Positions 1-8,930 of a DNA stretch of 64,000 bases are shown here, in pieces (position 1 is the stretch's first letter; each line of letters opens with the position of its first letter). This DNA is from Allopontixanthobacter sp041552775 (GTDB lineage: Bacteria; Pseudomonadota; Alphaproteobacteria; Sphingomonadales; Sphingomonadaceae), in the NCBI GenBank assembly GCA_041552775.1, contig JBFEKH010000004.1, positions 6,815 through 70,814 on the forward strand, written 5' to 3'. Under the pieces are notes generated by a model. That model had not been told where the DNA came from. It did not search any database and saw nothing but the letters and a program-made list of their open reading frames with translations. The position numbers and the translations under genes were made by a program.

Positions 1-162
1 GAACCCGGCAAGGCCGACCGAGACATTGGCCTCTGCCCCGCAGACACTGGCTTCCAACTGCATGTCCTGGAACAACAGCTTGGGCGAATGCGAGGCAAGT
101 CGGAACAGAATTTCGCCGAAGCACACAATCCTGGCGGGGCCGTTTTTTCCAATTTTTGTCAT
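1..162 (-). CDS. kdgK: 2-dehydro-3-deoxygluconate kinase, PfkB family (partial, N-terminus only)
   Basis: Only the first 54 codons are inside the window; the gene runs off its left edge. The reading from the ATG at 160-162 shows the PfkB/ribokinase start: a beta strand ending IVCFGEILFRL, then the substrate-binding segment CGAEANVSVGLAGF, as in 2-keto-3-deoxygluconate kinases. Such kinases phosphorylate KDG or KDGal in the cytoplasm. The gene diverges from an adjacent DgoA aldolase, which acts on the kinase product, and this supports the assignment. The sugar specificity (gluconate or galactonate form) cannot be told from the fragment. Confidence 0.8.
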   Translation of the reverse strand, partial: MTKIGKNGPARIVCFGEILFRLASHSPKLLFQDMQLEASVCGAEANVSVGLAGF

Positions 163-391
163 ACCAAGCCTGGCTCCCTGTTTGACGGCACTTGCACCAT
201 GGCAATCGCTAGTCGGCAAGTCTCTTTGCTTCAAAATCGGCAGAGTTGCAGCGGAAAGATCGGGAAGAGAGGCCCCGGACGATTCTTCCGATCAAAAATG
301 TAGGTCGCCTGACCGGCAATCGAAGCTATACCGAGCCCGCGGTCGGCTACTCCGCTGCTCCCACACCCGCAAACAACAGGAACACCATCTC

Positions 392-1018
392 ATGGATCAA
401 CGGCTCGAAGGCAAATTGCCACTTGTTGCGATCCTGCGCGGGCTGGAACCGGAGCGGGCAGTCGAGGTCGGAACGGCGCTGGTCGAGGCCGGATTCGATA
501 TTCTCGAGGTTCCGATGAACTCCCCCGAACCCCTTCGCAGTATCGAAGCTATGATGGGTGTCCTCGGGGACAAGGCGTTAATTGGTGCGGGCACCGTGCT
601 GGATACGCGGCAGGTCGATGCCCTGGCCGACCTTGGGGCCCGACTGGTGGTCTCCCCCAATTGCAATGTCCAGGTTATCGTCCGCACTTCCGCGAGGGGC
701 ATGGTGTCGTTCCCGGGGGTCCTGACCCCGAGCGAAATGTTTACCGCGCTGGAAGCTGGTGCAACCGGGCTCAAGATATTCCCGGCGGAACTGATGGCGC
801 CCCCCATCCTCAAGGCAGTCCGGGCCGTTCTGCCGCCCGCTGTTCCGGTCTATGTTGTGGGCGGCATCAATGCGGCGAACATGGCGGAATATATTGCCGC
901 CGGGGCCAGCGGTTTCGGTATCGGCGGATCCCTTTTCAAACCTGGAAAGCCAGTGGAGGACATCGCCCGCGACGCCGTTGCCTTGGTAGCCGCCTACAAG
1001 GCAGCACTCGTTGGCTGA
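392..1018 (+). CDS. dgoA: 2-dehydro-3-deoxy-6-phosphogalactonate aldolase
   Basis: A 208-residue class I aldolase of the KDPG/KDPGal family that cleaves phosphorylated keto-deoxy sugar acids to pyruvate and glyceraldehyde 3-phosphate. Visible signatures are LPLVAILRG at the N-terminus, GDKALIGAGTVL in the middle, the Schiff-base lysine segment GLKIFPAE and the phosphate-binding VYVVGGI and GFGIGGSLF loops. The NSP and GDKALIGAGT pattern resembles DgoA more than Eda. The start chosen is the ATG at 392, about 10 nt after CAGGA; the frame stays open upstream but that part has no family similarity. It diverges from the KDG kinase, and the two would act in sequence, probably in a De Ley-Doudoroff galactose or related pathway. 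Confidence 0.85.
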   Translation: MDQRLEGKLPLVAILRGLEPERAVEVGTALVEAGFDILEVPMNSPEPLRSIEAMMGVLGDKALIGAGTVLDTRQVDALADLGARLVVSPNCNVQVIVRTSARGMVSFPGVLTPSEMFTALEAGATGLKIFPAELMAPPILKAVRAVLPPAVPVYVVGGINAANMAEYIAAGASGFGIGGSLFKPGKPVEDIARDAVALVAAYKAALVG

Positions 1019-1028
1019 AACGAAATAG

Positions 1029-1802
1029 TCAGACGCGCCCACCATCAATCACGAAATGCTGATTGGTAATCATCCGGCTGTCATCAGCGGCCAGGAACAT
1101 GGCGAGATTGGCCGCATCGACCGGTTCGATCCGCTTCTTTAGCGCAACCTGCTTCATCCACTCGGCCTCGGCTTCCCTGGTCAGCCAAAGGTCAAGCTGG
1201 CGCTGAGTAACAACCCAGCCGGGCAGGACCGTGTTCACCCTGATATCGTCCGGCCCGTATTGGCGGGCGAGCGCCTTTGTCATACCCATCAGCCCGGCTT
1301 TCGCGGTCACATAGCCCGGCATCTGTTCCGGCCCGAGCAATGCATTGATCGACGAAAAATTGACGATCGACCCGCCATTCCCCCGGCTGCGCATCAATTC
1401 AATGGCCTGTTGGGCCGCAAAGAACGCGCAATCAAGATTGACCGCCATGCACGACCGCCAGCTCTCGATCGTTGTTTCCAGCGGATCGTGCCGCGTATCA
1501 TTGGCGACATTGTTGACCAAGACATCCAGCGTGCCGCCATTTTCGTTCGCGAACTCGGCAATGGTGTTTTTCAGCGCCGCGATATCGGTCACATCCACGT
1601 GGCGGAACCACGGGCGGGATTGGCCTCCCGCAGCGATTTTATCTCCCAGAGCCGCCGCAGCAACCTCTGCCAGATCAAGATGACCGACGATTGCGCCCTG
1701 TTCGGCAAAGGATTCCACCATCGCCGCGCCAATGCCAGTTGCGCCGCCTGTGATAAAAACCGTTTTGCCGTTGAGGCTGGGATAGGTTGCAAATTCAGGC
1801 AT
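1029..1802 (-). CDS. SDR-family sugar 1-dehydrogenase (XylB-like)
   Basis: A 257-residue short-chain dehydrogenase. It has the NAD(P)-binding TGGATGIG loop near residue 19, the LVNNVAN segment and the catalytic Ser...Tyr-x-x-x-Lys (FSSINAL, then YVTAK). The start YPSLNGKTVFITGG and the end FVIDGG closely follow the Caulobacter D-xylose 1-dehydrogenase family, which oxidises aldoses to lactones. Beside DgoA and KDG kinase it would fit a galactose, xylose or arabinose dehydrogenase feeding that route; the substrate is not resolved. The ATG at 1802 has a GGGAGAG ribosome site 8 nt upstream. It converges with dgoA, 10 nt apart. Confidence 0.8.
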   Translation of the reverse strand: MPEFATYPSLNGKTVFITGGATGIGAAMVESFAEQGAIVGHLDLAEVAAAALGDKIAAGGQSRPWFRHVDVTDIAALKNTIAEFANENGGTLDVLVNNVANDTRHDPLETTIESWRSCMAVNLDCAFFAAQQAIELMRSRGNGGSIVNFSSINALLGPEQMPGYVTAKAGLMGMTKALARQYGPDDIRVNTVLPGWVVTQRQLDLWLTREAEAEWMKQVALKKRIEPVDAANLAMFLAADDSRMITNQHFVIDGGRV

Positions 1803-1884
1803 AAATGGCTCTCCCGCGTGACAATATCATCGCGGCTTCCGAACAGAAAATCGAAGTCACACACCTTGTCGGCCTGCGGGGCGT

Positions 1885-1912
1885 TATAATGATCATCACC
1901 ATGATATGATCA
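1885..1912 (-). promoter_or_regulatory. Inverted repeat and -10-like element upstream of the sugar dehydrogenase
   Basis: At 1890-1912 there is a perfect 7-bp inverted repeat, TGATCAT, nine bases, ATGATCA. On the minus strand a -10-like CATTAT/TATAAC directly follows it (1885-1892). This lies about 90 bp upstream of the sugar dehydrogenase start and could be the operator of a repressor (GntR or LacI type) for the sugar-acid genes. Function is inferred from position and symmetry only. Confidence 0.4.
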
Positions 1913-1922
1913 AGTGGTCAGG

Positions 1923-2540
1923 TCAGAAGATCCGCAATGCCGAGAACACATCTTGCAGGCCGGCTGTGGCTGGCAGCTTACCCAGACTGTCCAGAGCACT
2001 CTGGGTGTCCAGGGTGTAATCGCTGACACTGGATTCAGAGCCGCACTTCTTTCCGCCGAGCGAATTCACCAGATTGATCGCCGCCCGGTTCTGCGACAGG
2101 ATTTGCACTTCCAGTGAAGTGATCCCCTCAATCCGGCAATTGGCGAGCAGCACGGCAGTCAACATTCGGGCCAGTCCCTGGCCGTGATACGCATCGACGA
2201 TCGCAACTGAAAATTCTCCGGTCTGGCTTAATTCGTCGTCCCTGATCACATGCACTGCGCCAATGGCGGGGTTGCCCCCGGCGTCGGACAAGATCGCGCC
2301 CCACGCAATGTGTCGATGGCCATCGACATCGACCAGTTTCTCGATCACCCGGTCAGAAGGCATCGGCTGGGCAGTAAAGAAGCGCAAATATCGGGATTCG
2401 AGGGAAAGCTGCGCAATCCCTTTCCGCATCTGCTCTTCGTCCGACGGCCGGATCGAGCGAAGGCAGACTTTCGCGCCATTTTCCAATTGAGTGTGGATAA
2501 TGAGCTCGTTCAGCTCATCGCTTGCGAGTTGGCGCGTCAT
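1923..2540 (-). CDS. GNAT family N-acetyltransferase
   Basis: A 205-residue protein with the GNAT fold. The N-terminal part (LRSIRPSDEEQMRKGI...RYLRFF) matches acetyltransferases related to the catalytic domain of protein acetyltransferase Pat. The acetyl-CoA pyrophosphate loop appears as VDAYHGQGLARML (the usual Q/RxxGxG/A). I chose the ATG at 2540 because the only earlier start in frame is a TTG 81 nt upstream whose extra residues are not family-like; the ribosome site is weak. The substrate is unknown. A second GNAT of similar type lies at 34004-34612. Confidence 0.65.
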   Translation of the reverse strand: MTRQLASDELNELIIHTQLENGAKVCLRSIRPSDEEQMRKGIAQLSLESRYLRFFTAQPMPSDRVIEKLVDVDGHRHIAWGAILSDAGGNPAIGAVHVIRDDELSQTGEFSVAIVDAYHGQGLARMLTAVLLANCRIEGITSLEVQILSQNRAAINLVNSLGGKKCGSESSVSDYTLDTQSALDSLGKLPATAGLQDVFSALRIF

Positions 2541-2958
2541 GGCTGCCCATACCACAGCTCTTGCAAAATCCTCTATCTTTATCGAGATCCCTTGCCATGT
2601 TCGCCAAGCTGGAACGGACAACCCTCAATCTGTGGAACCGTACATTGCCCGATTGCCGAAGCCTGCAAATAGCGCGGTCATTCCTGCTTCGATATTCAGA
2701 CAAGGCGGCAGAGTGCCCGTTCCGTTATTTTGATCGCGATGCAGGAAATCTGGACAGGATGATCCAGACTTCGGAGCTGGCGCCCCCGCTATTTGAGAAA
2801 GATTCCAAACTTGACGGCGCAAACGAACTTGAGTGACCATTTGCACTCGGGGAAGGTGGTACTAACTCGCCGCCTGAACCGCTCGGTGCAATGCAAACTC
2901 TTGGGGCGGAGGCACCGCCCTGACAGCGTCAGGGTACGATCATCAATCAACCGGTTGA
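2541..2958. other. 418-nt stretch without a convincing gene
   Basis: Between the acetyltransferase start and the end of the DUF1330 gene. Short open frames exist on both strands, but none has a good ribosome site, codon bias or recognisable domain. I see no strong hairpin or copy of the island palindrome here. It presumably holds the acetyltransferase promoter. Confidence 0.5.
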
Positions 2959-3255
2959 TCAGCTAGCGGCATCCAGTCTGTGCACGATCACCACCGTACC
3001 CTCGCTGTTGTTCTGACGCAGCGAACGGACCGCCACGTAGCCGGGCGATTCGTACCAATTGCGCGCGGACTCTCTGGACGGGAAGCTGACGATCACGGTT
3101 ACCGGGCGAGGCTCCCCCTCGACGACTTCACTATCGAAATCAGCCGCAACCAGTTCGCCTAGATATGGCAGCAATGTAGATGCGACTGCTTCCGGATATG
3201 GGGCATACCCCTCAACATCCGTGATCGTATAGCTGGTAACAAGCAGGGCAGTCAT
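2959..3255 (-). CDS. DUF1330 domain protein
   Basis: A 98-residue DUF1330 protein (dimeric alpha-beta barrel, ABM-like fold). It shows the family pattern: an N-terminal strand with YTITDVEGYAPY, the middle EGEPRPVTVIVSFPS and the typical ARNWYESPGY...LRQNNSEG segment. Function of the family is unknown. The ATG at 3255 has GAGGT 8 nt upstream. The downstream neighbourhood is empty and the upstream neighbour is a broken citrate-synthase-like gene on the same strand, so the two may once have been co-transcribed. Confidence 0.8.
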   Translation of the reverse strand: MTALLVTSYTITDVEGYAPYPEAVASTLLPYLGELVAADFDSEVVEGEPRPVTVIVSFPSRESARNWYESPGYVAVRSLRQNNSEGTVVIVHRLDAAS

Positions 3256-3312
3256 GGCTGATACCTCAATAATCCAAGGAGGGACGTTTGCGCCCGGATC
3301 GCAAGGATGTGT

Positions 3313-4127
3313 TTACTGGAATTCAATTCGGCCCGCGGCGGCCCCGCTCATGATAAAGCCGATCGGGCGTTCGCTTTCTTCCTGCAAATGCGCAATCAGG
3401 CTGGCGGTGCGCGCCAGCAACGAGATACCCTTGAGGGCTGCGAGCGGGAAGCCAGCGTCGAGCATTACAACCGGGATCGCGCCATTGACGTTGATCGGCA
3501 ATTCGCGGCCTATCACTTCGGGCAAAGCGCGTCCGATTGCTCCGAGCATTTCAATGTGCTTGCCCTCGACACCCTGTTCCTTCGCGATCGCCAGCAGGCG
3601 ATGTGCACGCGGATCCCCGCCGGAATGCTGCGGATGGCCAAAGCCGGGAATGGCTTTCTTTTCAGCCCGCAGTTCGGCAATCCCTGCTTTCGCTGCCTCG
3701 TCATAGCTGATGCCTTCATTATCAGCACGGGCAATGCATTCCGCCTAGAAACGCCCGGCGACTTCAGCGCTGCCCAGAACCACCGAACCGCAGCCGAGAA
3801 GGCCCGCCGCGACGGCACCATGAAACGCTTCTGGTGCTGCGGCAAATGTCATCCGGGTGGCCACGACGCTTGGCACGAGCCCATGCTCGGCAATCGCGCA
3901 CAGGACCGCATCGGCCAGAGCTTTCTGCTTCGCGTCGGGCATATGTCCGGTTACCAAAAGCCAGAAATAGCTGGTGAAATCGAACTTGCCGATAGCCTCC
4001 TCGCACAGGTCCATCCCCGCACGCTGATGGAAAGTCCTGGCCTGTCTGCGGTTCTGAGGACGTTTTCGCAGGGTTTAGCTGCGTAATCGGTCGCCACCAT
4101 CGGCCAATTGCACGGCCATTCTTCCAT
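3313..4127 (-). pseudogene. Citrate-synthase-like gene (probable citryl-CoA lyase), broken by a frameshift and a stop
   Basis: The three reading segments together give a roughly 270-residue citrate-synthase-fold protein of the citryl-CoA lyase type. The N-terminal part ends ...LSISVRG. A one-base loss in a run of G (complement of 4015-4018) then shifts into DLCEEAIGKFDFTSYFWLL. That frame runs to an in-frame TAG at 3745-3747 (VAGRF-stop-AECIARAD) and continues uninterrupted through GFGHPQHSGGDPRAH to IGFIMSGAAAGRIEFQ. All downstream sequence keeps the frame and family conservation, so inactivation looks recent. The first lesion lies in a homopolymer and could be a sequencing error; the stop is a point change. 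If translated at all it would be truncated. Confidence 0.75.
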
Positions 4128-4166
4128 GGCTTTTCGTGCGAGATTGCTCCAACGGCGAACACCAGA

Positions 4167-5372
4167 TCATTCGTGTCGAAGCGCCTCAATCGGATCAAGC
4201 TGGGCAGCTCGCCTGGCGGGGTAATATCCAAAGACGATGCCCATTACAGCAGAAAACAGGAAGCTCATCACGTTGATGGCCGGATTGAACAGGAAGGGCA
4301 CGTCCACTGCTGCCGAAAGGCCGTAGGACAGGCCGAAGGCCAGCGCGATCCCGATCATCCCGCCAAGACAGCATAGCACCACTGCCTCGGTCAGGAATTG
4401 CAATTGTACCTCCCGCGCCAGCGCGCCGATGGCCAGGCGGATGCCGATTTCGCGCGTACGCTCCGTCACCGACACCAGCATGATGTTCATGATCCCGATC
4501 CCGCCGACCAACAGGCTGATGGCGGCAATGGCCGCGACCATAGCGGTCAATGCGCCAGTGGCCGCGCCCAGGGCATCATTGACCTGCGCGGTGTCGATCA
4601 CGTTGAAATCATTGTCCTGCCCATCCTGCAGCAGACGGCGTTCGCGTAGCAAGCTGACCAGCGAATCCTGGATGCCGGAACTCGCATAATCGCTGTCATA
4701 TTTGACCACGAAGGACTGGATATCGGTATTGCCGACAAACCGGCGCTGGACCGTCTTGAGCGGCATCATCACGACATTGTCCTGATCTTGTCCGCCGCCG
4801 CCCTGCCCGCGTTCATCGAGCACTCCGATCACGGTGCAGGATACCGAATTCAGGCGCATTTCCTCGCCCAGCGGGCTGGTACCGGGCACAAATATCGCCT
4901 CCAGCACCTTGGGGCCAAGGATGCAGACATTCTGGCCGGAACTTTCTTCAGCGGCAGTAAACATGCGGCCTTGGACCACATCGATTGTTTGCGCCCGCAG
5001 GAAATCGTTTTCCACGCCGTTGACACTGGTGGTCCAGTTTTGCCCGTTATGGAACGCAATTGCGCTGGATGATGCGCTGCCTGCAGCCAGTTCCACACCA
5101 GCAATCTGGCTGGCCACAGCCTCGATATCGCTCTGGTCGAACGGGCGCGGATTGCCGCGCTCCGTGCGCACCGGGAAAACGATGAAGATGTTGGACCCGA
5201 GCGAGGAAATCTCGTCACGGATCGAGGCGGTCACGCCGTTGCCGAGCGTCACCATGGTAATCACTGCGGCGACCCCGATGATGATGCCCAGCGTGGTCAG
5301 GAAGGACCTGAGCAAATGGCGCCGGATTTCGCGCAAGGACAATAACAGGGTGGCGCCGAATATGCCGAACAT
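4167..5372 (-). CDS. MacB-type ABC transporter permease
   Basis: A 401-residue inner-membrane permease of the MacB/FtsX class. It has one N-terminal membrane helix (LTTLGIIIGVAAVITMV), a large periplasmic MacB_PCD domain (about residues 50-270) and three C-terminal helices, ending in the FtsX-type YYPARRAAQLDPIEALRHE. It lacks its own ATPase domain; the separate ATPase gene precedes it and its TGA overlaps this ATG (TGATG). It is the last gene of a four-gene export operon. Such systems use ATP to drive substrates from the periplasm through a TolC-like channel; the substrate here (macrolide, lipopeptide or other) is unknown. Confidence 0.88.
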   Translation of the reverse strand: MFGIFGATLLLSLREIRRHLLRSFLTTLGIIIGVAAVITMVTLGNGVTASIRDEISSLGSNIFIVFPVRTERGNPRPFDQSDIEAVASQIAGVELAAGSASSSAIAFHNGQNWTTSVNGVENDFLRAQTIDVVQGRMFTAAEESSGQNVCILGPKVLEAIFVPGTSPLGEEMRLNSVSCTVIGVLDERGQGGGGQDQDNVVMMPLKTVQRRFVGNTDIQSFVVKYDSDYASSGIQDSLVSLLRERRLLQDGQDNDFNVIDTAQVNDALGAATGALTAMVAAIAAISLLVGGIGIMNIMLVSVTERTREIGIRLAIGALAREVQLQFLTEAVVLCCLGGMIGIALAFGLSYGLSAAVDVPFLFNPAINVMSFLFSAVMGIVFGYYPARRAAQLDPIEALRHE

Positions 5373-6118
5373 CAGGCGCTGCCCCCGTGATCGACGGCGT
5401 GCCTTCCGCGCGCATCCACCTTGCGATCGATCCGCTCGACGATACCGTCACGAAAATGCACGATGGTACGCGCAAATTGCGCCATTTCCGCCTCGTGGGT
5501 CACTAGCAGAATGGTAATACCGGCCCGGTTGAGATCGGTCAGCAATTCCATGATTTCGATGGAGCGTTCGGTATCCAGATTGCCGGTTGGCTCGTCCGCG
5601 AGCAAAACGTCGGGTTCCGTTACCAAGGCGCGGGCGATTGCCACGCGCTGTTGCTGCCCGCCGGATAGCTCGGCAGGCGTATGATCCGCCCACGGAACAA
5701 GACCGACCAGATCAAGTGCCTTCAGGCCCGCTTTGCGCCGTGCGGCCTTGCTCTCGCCGCGATAGAGCAGCGGCAGTTCGACATTCTCCAGCGCGGTGGT
5801 GCGGGATAGCAGATTGAAGCCCTGAAAGACAAATCCGAGATAGCGGCGGCGCAGCAGCGACCGCTGGTCACGGGTCAGCGACTGGACTTCCGTCCCGCGA
5901 AACCGGAATTTTCCCGATGTCGGGACATCCAGGCAGCCCAGGATGTTCATGGTGGTCGATTTGCCCGATCCGGATGGACCCATGATAGCCACGAAGTCAC
6001 CCTTGTCGATCGTCAGGTCCACACCCTTGAGCGCTTGGAATGCGGCAGGACCCGTGCCGAAGGTCTTGGTTACCCCCTCCAGTTCGATCAGATGCCGCGC
6101 GGCGCCATTATCGGTCAT
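5372..6118 (-). CDS. MacB-type ABC transporter ATP-binding subunit
   Basis: A 248-residue ATPase with Walker A GPSGSGKST (residues 47-55), signature LSGGQQQRVAIARAL and Walker B VLLADEPTGNLD, all intact and typical of the LolD/MacB clade. It energises the FtsX-like permease that follows. The start ATG (6118) overlaps the stop of the adaptor gene (ATGA), and the stop overlaps the permease ATG, so translation is probably coupled through the operon. Confidence 0.9.
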   Translation of the reverse strand: MTDNGAARHLIELEGVTKTFGTGPAAFQALKGVDLTIDKGDFVAIMGPSGSGKSTTMNILGCLDVPTSGKFRFRGTEVQSLTRDQRSLLRRRYLGFVFQGFNLLSRTTALENVELPLLYRGESKAARRKAGLKALDLVGLVPWADHTPAELSGGQQQRVAIARALVTEPDVLLADEPTGNLDTERSIEIMELLTDLNRAGITILLVTHEAEMAQFARTIVHFRDGIVERIDRKVDARGRHAVDHGGSA

Positions 6119-7425
6119 TTCCCAGCAGCCTTGGTACCGGTGACGACTTTCATACCCTTCTTGAGCCTGGACGAGGTTACCACGGTCTGGCGGCCATCGC
6201 TTTGCCCGGTCACCACAGCGATACCCTTGAGCGTGCCATCGGCTTGCAAGACATACACCCGCTGGCGGCTACCGGCACCGATGGTTGCTTCCTGCTGTCC
6301 TTTTTCCAGCCCGATTTGCGGGTTGAGCACACCGCCGCTCTCCACCTTTTCTTCGTCCGGGTCGAAGCGCAGCGCGCTGTTGGGAACCAGCAATTGCACG
6401 CCGGTACTTTCCGTTGAAATAGTCGCTGTGGCGGTCATGCCTGGGCGCAAGAGCCCATCCGGATTGGCAACCGACAACCGTGCTTCATAATTGACCACGG
6501 AATCACTTGTGGCCTGGGCGGCGGTACTTTCCGTTGCCGTGTTGCTGGATGCCAGGTCGATCCGGTCAACCACCGCAGGAAATCGTTTCCCGGGATAGGC
6601 ATCGACCGCGAACGTAGCCTTCTGCCCGGCCTTGACCTGGCCAACATCGGCCTCGTCGATTTCCACCCGCAATTGCATGGTGGAAAGGTCTTCCGCCAGT
6701 ACGAACAGAGTCGGCGTGTTGAAGGATGCGGCAACCGTCTGACCCGGTTCGACCTGCCGCGCGAGTACGACTCCGGTGACCGGTGAGCGGACAACCGCGC
6801 GGCTGCGATTGGTCAGGCTGGAAGACAGCGCAGCCTCCGATGCCGCAACATTGGCGCGCGCAGATGCAACCCCAGCGCGGTCACGGGCCACATTGGCCTG
6901 CGCTGCCTCCAGTTCAGTTCGCGAGGGCACCTTGCCGCCGGAAATCCGGTAAACCTCGCGCAACCGCCCAAGCTGGGCGGTATCGACATCAAGCGAGGCC
7001 TGCGCCTGAGCCACTGCCGCCCGCGAAGCATTCAGATTGGCCCGGGCCTGCGCGATCTGGTCGTCGATAATATCCGTATTGATGCGGGCGAGAACCTGTC
7101 CGCGGGTCACCCGGTCATTCACATCGACCGTAATCAGGTCGATCCGGCCAGAGACTTCGGAGCCGACCTCCACCTGATTGGTCGGGCGCAGATTACCGGT
7201 CGCACTGACTGTCAGGTCCAGCGCTTTTTCCTCGACCGGCACGCTAATGTATTGCGGTCCCTCATCGCCGCCAGAGCAGCGCGAAATGACCAGGATCAGC
7301 GCGAGCACGATCAGGGCAGGCACCCAGTATTTGGCCCAGCGCCGCCAGCGCGGACGTTCCTTTTCGCCCAGAAATTCTTCCATGGTTTCCGGAGCCTGTT
7401 CGCCGGTTTCTGCAGTTTCACTCAT
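6115..7425 (-). CDS. Periplasmic adaptor protein (MacA/HlyD family)
   Basis: A 436-residue membrane fusion protein: a cytoplasmic N-terminus, one membrane helix (about residues 30-48, ending before CSGGDEG), then the lipoyl half (SEVSGRIDLITVDVNDRVTRGQVLARI) and a long alanine-rich hairpin (about 105-200). The second lipoyl half is SPVTGVVLARQVEPGQTV, followed by the beta-barrel and membrane-proximal domains. It would link the MacB-like pump to the NodT-type outer-membrane channel encoded just upstream; the start overlaps that gene's stop (ATGA). Confidence 0.88.
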   Translation of the reverse strand: MSETAETGEQAPETMEEFLGEKERPRWRRWAKYWVPALIVLALILVISRCSGGDEGPQYISVPVEEKALDLTVSATGNLRPTNQVEVGSEVSGRIDLITVDVNDRVTRGQVLARINTDIIDDQIAQARANLNASRAAVAQAQASLDVDTAQLGRLREVYRISGGKVPSRTELEAAQANVARDRAGVASARANVAASEAALSSSLTNRSRAVVRSPVTGVVLARQVEPGQTVAASFNTPTLFVLAEDLSTMQLRVEIDEADVGQVKAGQKATFAVDAYPGKRFPAVVDRIDLASSNTATESTAAQATSDSVVNYEARLSVANPDGLLRPGMTATATISTESTGVQLLVPNSALRFDPDEEKVESGGVLNPQIGLEKGQQEATIGAGSRQRVYVLQADGTLKGIAVVTGQSDGRQTVVTSSRLKKGMKVVTGTKAAGK

Positions 7426-8930
7426 GGATTCGATCCTAGGCTAAAGCTGTCTGGATAATCGCTCGGGTCCCAGCCGCCGCCAAGCGCCTGCGTCAGCGTG
7501 ACATAGGCGCTGGCCCGCTGGGCCTGCGAAGCGACGAGCGAATTGCGGGCGGACAGCAACTGATTTTCAGCGGTCAGCAAGGTCCGGAAATCGGTCAGCC
7601 CTGCCTGGTACTGGCTGCGCGCCAAAATTGCTGCATTCTCCGCCGCCTCCCGAGCTTCTGCCAACAGGGCAACCCGCTGCCGAGCGGCGCGCAGATCCGA
7701 CGTCCCTGTCTCGACATCTTCCAGCGCGCGCAGGATTGCTTGCCGCCATGCAGCGAGCGATCCTTCCGCCGCTGCCTCTGCGCTGCCGACCTGCGCCCGC
7801 GTTCGGCCGCCATCGAAGATCAACTGGCTGACTCCGGCGAACAGATTGCCCGTGATGGCATCAAACAGATTGCCGATGCCGAGCGATCTGCTGCCAACCG
7901 AACCGGTCAACCGGACGAGCGGCAACAATTGCGCACGCGCCACATTGATCCGCGCGCTGTTGGCCAGCAAGGTGGCCTCTGCCGCGCGAACATCGGGCCG
8001 GCGCCGCAGCACCTCTGCCGGGGCGGAAAGGCCCACTATTTCGGGTGGTGCCGGAATCGGGGCTTCAGGCTCCAGCATGGCAAGCACCCTGCCCGGCGGT
8101 TCACCGATCAGCGTCGAAATGGCATTGGTAGTCGCCGCCAGGTCACTTTCGAGCGAGGGTATCGTGGCGGCGGTCTGTGCGCGCTGTACCCGCGCTTGCT
8201 CGACATCGAGGCTGGACACCAGCCCGGCCTGCATCCGCCAGCGAGCGATCTGCAAATTCTCGTCCTGGTTGACCAGCGTATCCCGGGCAATCGCAAGCTG
8301 CGCGGCGGCGGACCTGGCCGCGATGGTCGACAAGGCAACATTGCCGATGATGGCGCGCTGGAGATCGGCCAACGAATAGCCTGCGCTGGCCAGATCGGCC
8401 CGAGCCGCCGTAATCGAGCCGCCAATCTGGCCGAACAAATCGGCTTCCCAGCCGGCATCTGCACCGACCGAGAATTGCGGGGTCTTGTCCGCAAAATCGC
8501 CCACATCCCGGCTGACCCCGCCACTGGCCGAGAGCGATGGCAGGCGGCCAGCCCGGGCGATGACCACCGCTTCTCTGGCCTGCGCAAGGCGAGCGGCGGA
8601 TTGGGCAAGGTCGAGATTGTTCTGCACTGCCAATTGGACGAATTCGGCAAGCATCGGATCATCAAGCGAAAGCCAGTAATCCCCAATATCTGTTTCCAGC
8701 GGCGCACTGCCGCCGCTCCATTGCTCGGGAACCGCGATATTGGCGGACGGCAAATCGGCATAGTTCATCGACCGCGCGCAGCCGCCAAGTGCGATTACCG
8801 CCAGCAACGGACCGGCCAAGCGGAAATGGCATCCCGCAACACGTAGTGCTTGCACTGGCAGGCGCGTCAATTGCTGTTCTTTTTCAATGATTGACACGCC
8901 CCTGTTGCCGCTAAATACGCCGGTCCTCAT
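7422..8930 (-). CDS. NodT-type outer-membrane efflux lipoprotein (TolC superfamily)
   Basis: About 500 residues with two outer-membrane efflux repeats rich in Ala/Gln coiled coil (AQSAARLAQAREAVVIARAG; ALEDVETGTSDLRAARQRV). A lipobox ALGG-C near residue 51 marks a lipoprotein, as in NodT/OprM. It forms the outer-membrane exit duct of the downstream MacAB-like system and is the first gene of the operon. The ATG at 8930 implies an unusually long 50-residue signal; TTG or GTG starts 20-25 codons further in would give a normal signal peptide, so the start is uncertain. Confidence 0.85.
   Translation of the reverse strand: MRTGVFSGNRGVSIIEKEQQLTRLPVQALRVAGCHFRLAGPLLAVIALGGCARSMNYADLPSANIAVPEQWSGGSAPLETDIGDYWLSLDDPMLAEFVQLAVQNNLDLAQSAARLAQAREAVVIARAGRLPSLSASGGVSRDVGDFADKTPQFSVGADAGWEADLFGQIGGSITAARADLASAGYSLADLQRAIIGNVALSTIAARSAAAQLAIARDTLVNQDENLQIARWRMQAGLVSSLDVEQARVQRAQTAATIPSLESDLAATTNAISTLIGEPPGRVLAMLEPEAPIPAPPEIVGLSAPAEVLRRRPDVRAAEATLLANSARINVARAQLLPLVRLTGSVGSRSLGIGNLFDAITGNLFAGVSQLIFDGGRTRAQVGSAEAAAEGSLAAWRQAILRALEDVETGTSDLRAARQRVALLAEAREAAENAAILARSQYQAGLTDFRTLLTAENQLLSARNSLVASQAQRASAYVTLTQALGGGWDPSDYPDSFSLGSNP

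Noticed and set aside
2515..2846. Small leftward frames between the acetyltransferase and DUF1330 genes
   Set aside because: No ribosome site, biased Arg/Ser/Pro composition, no family pattern.
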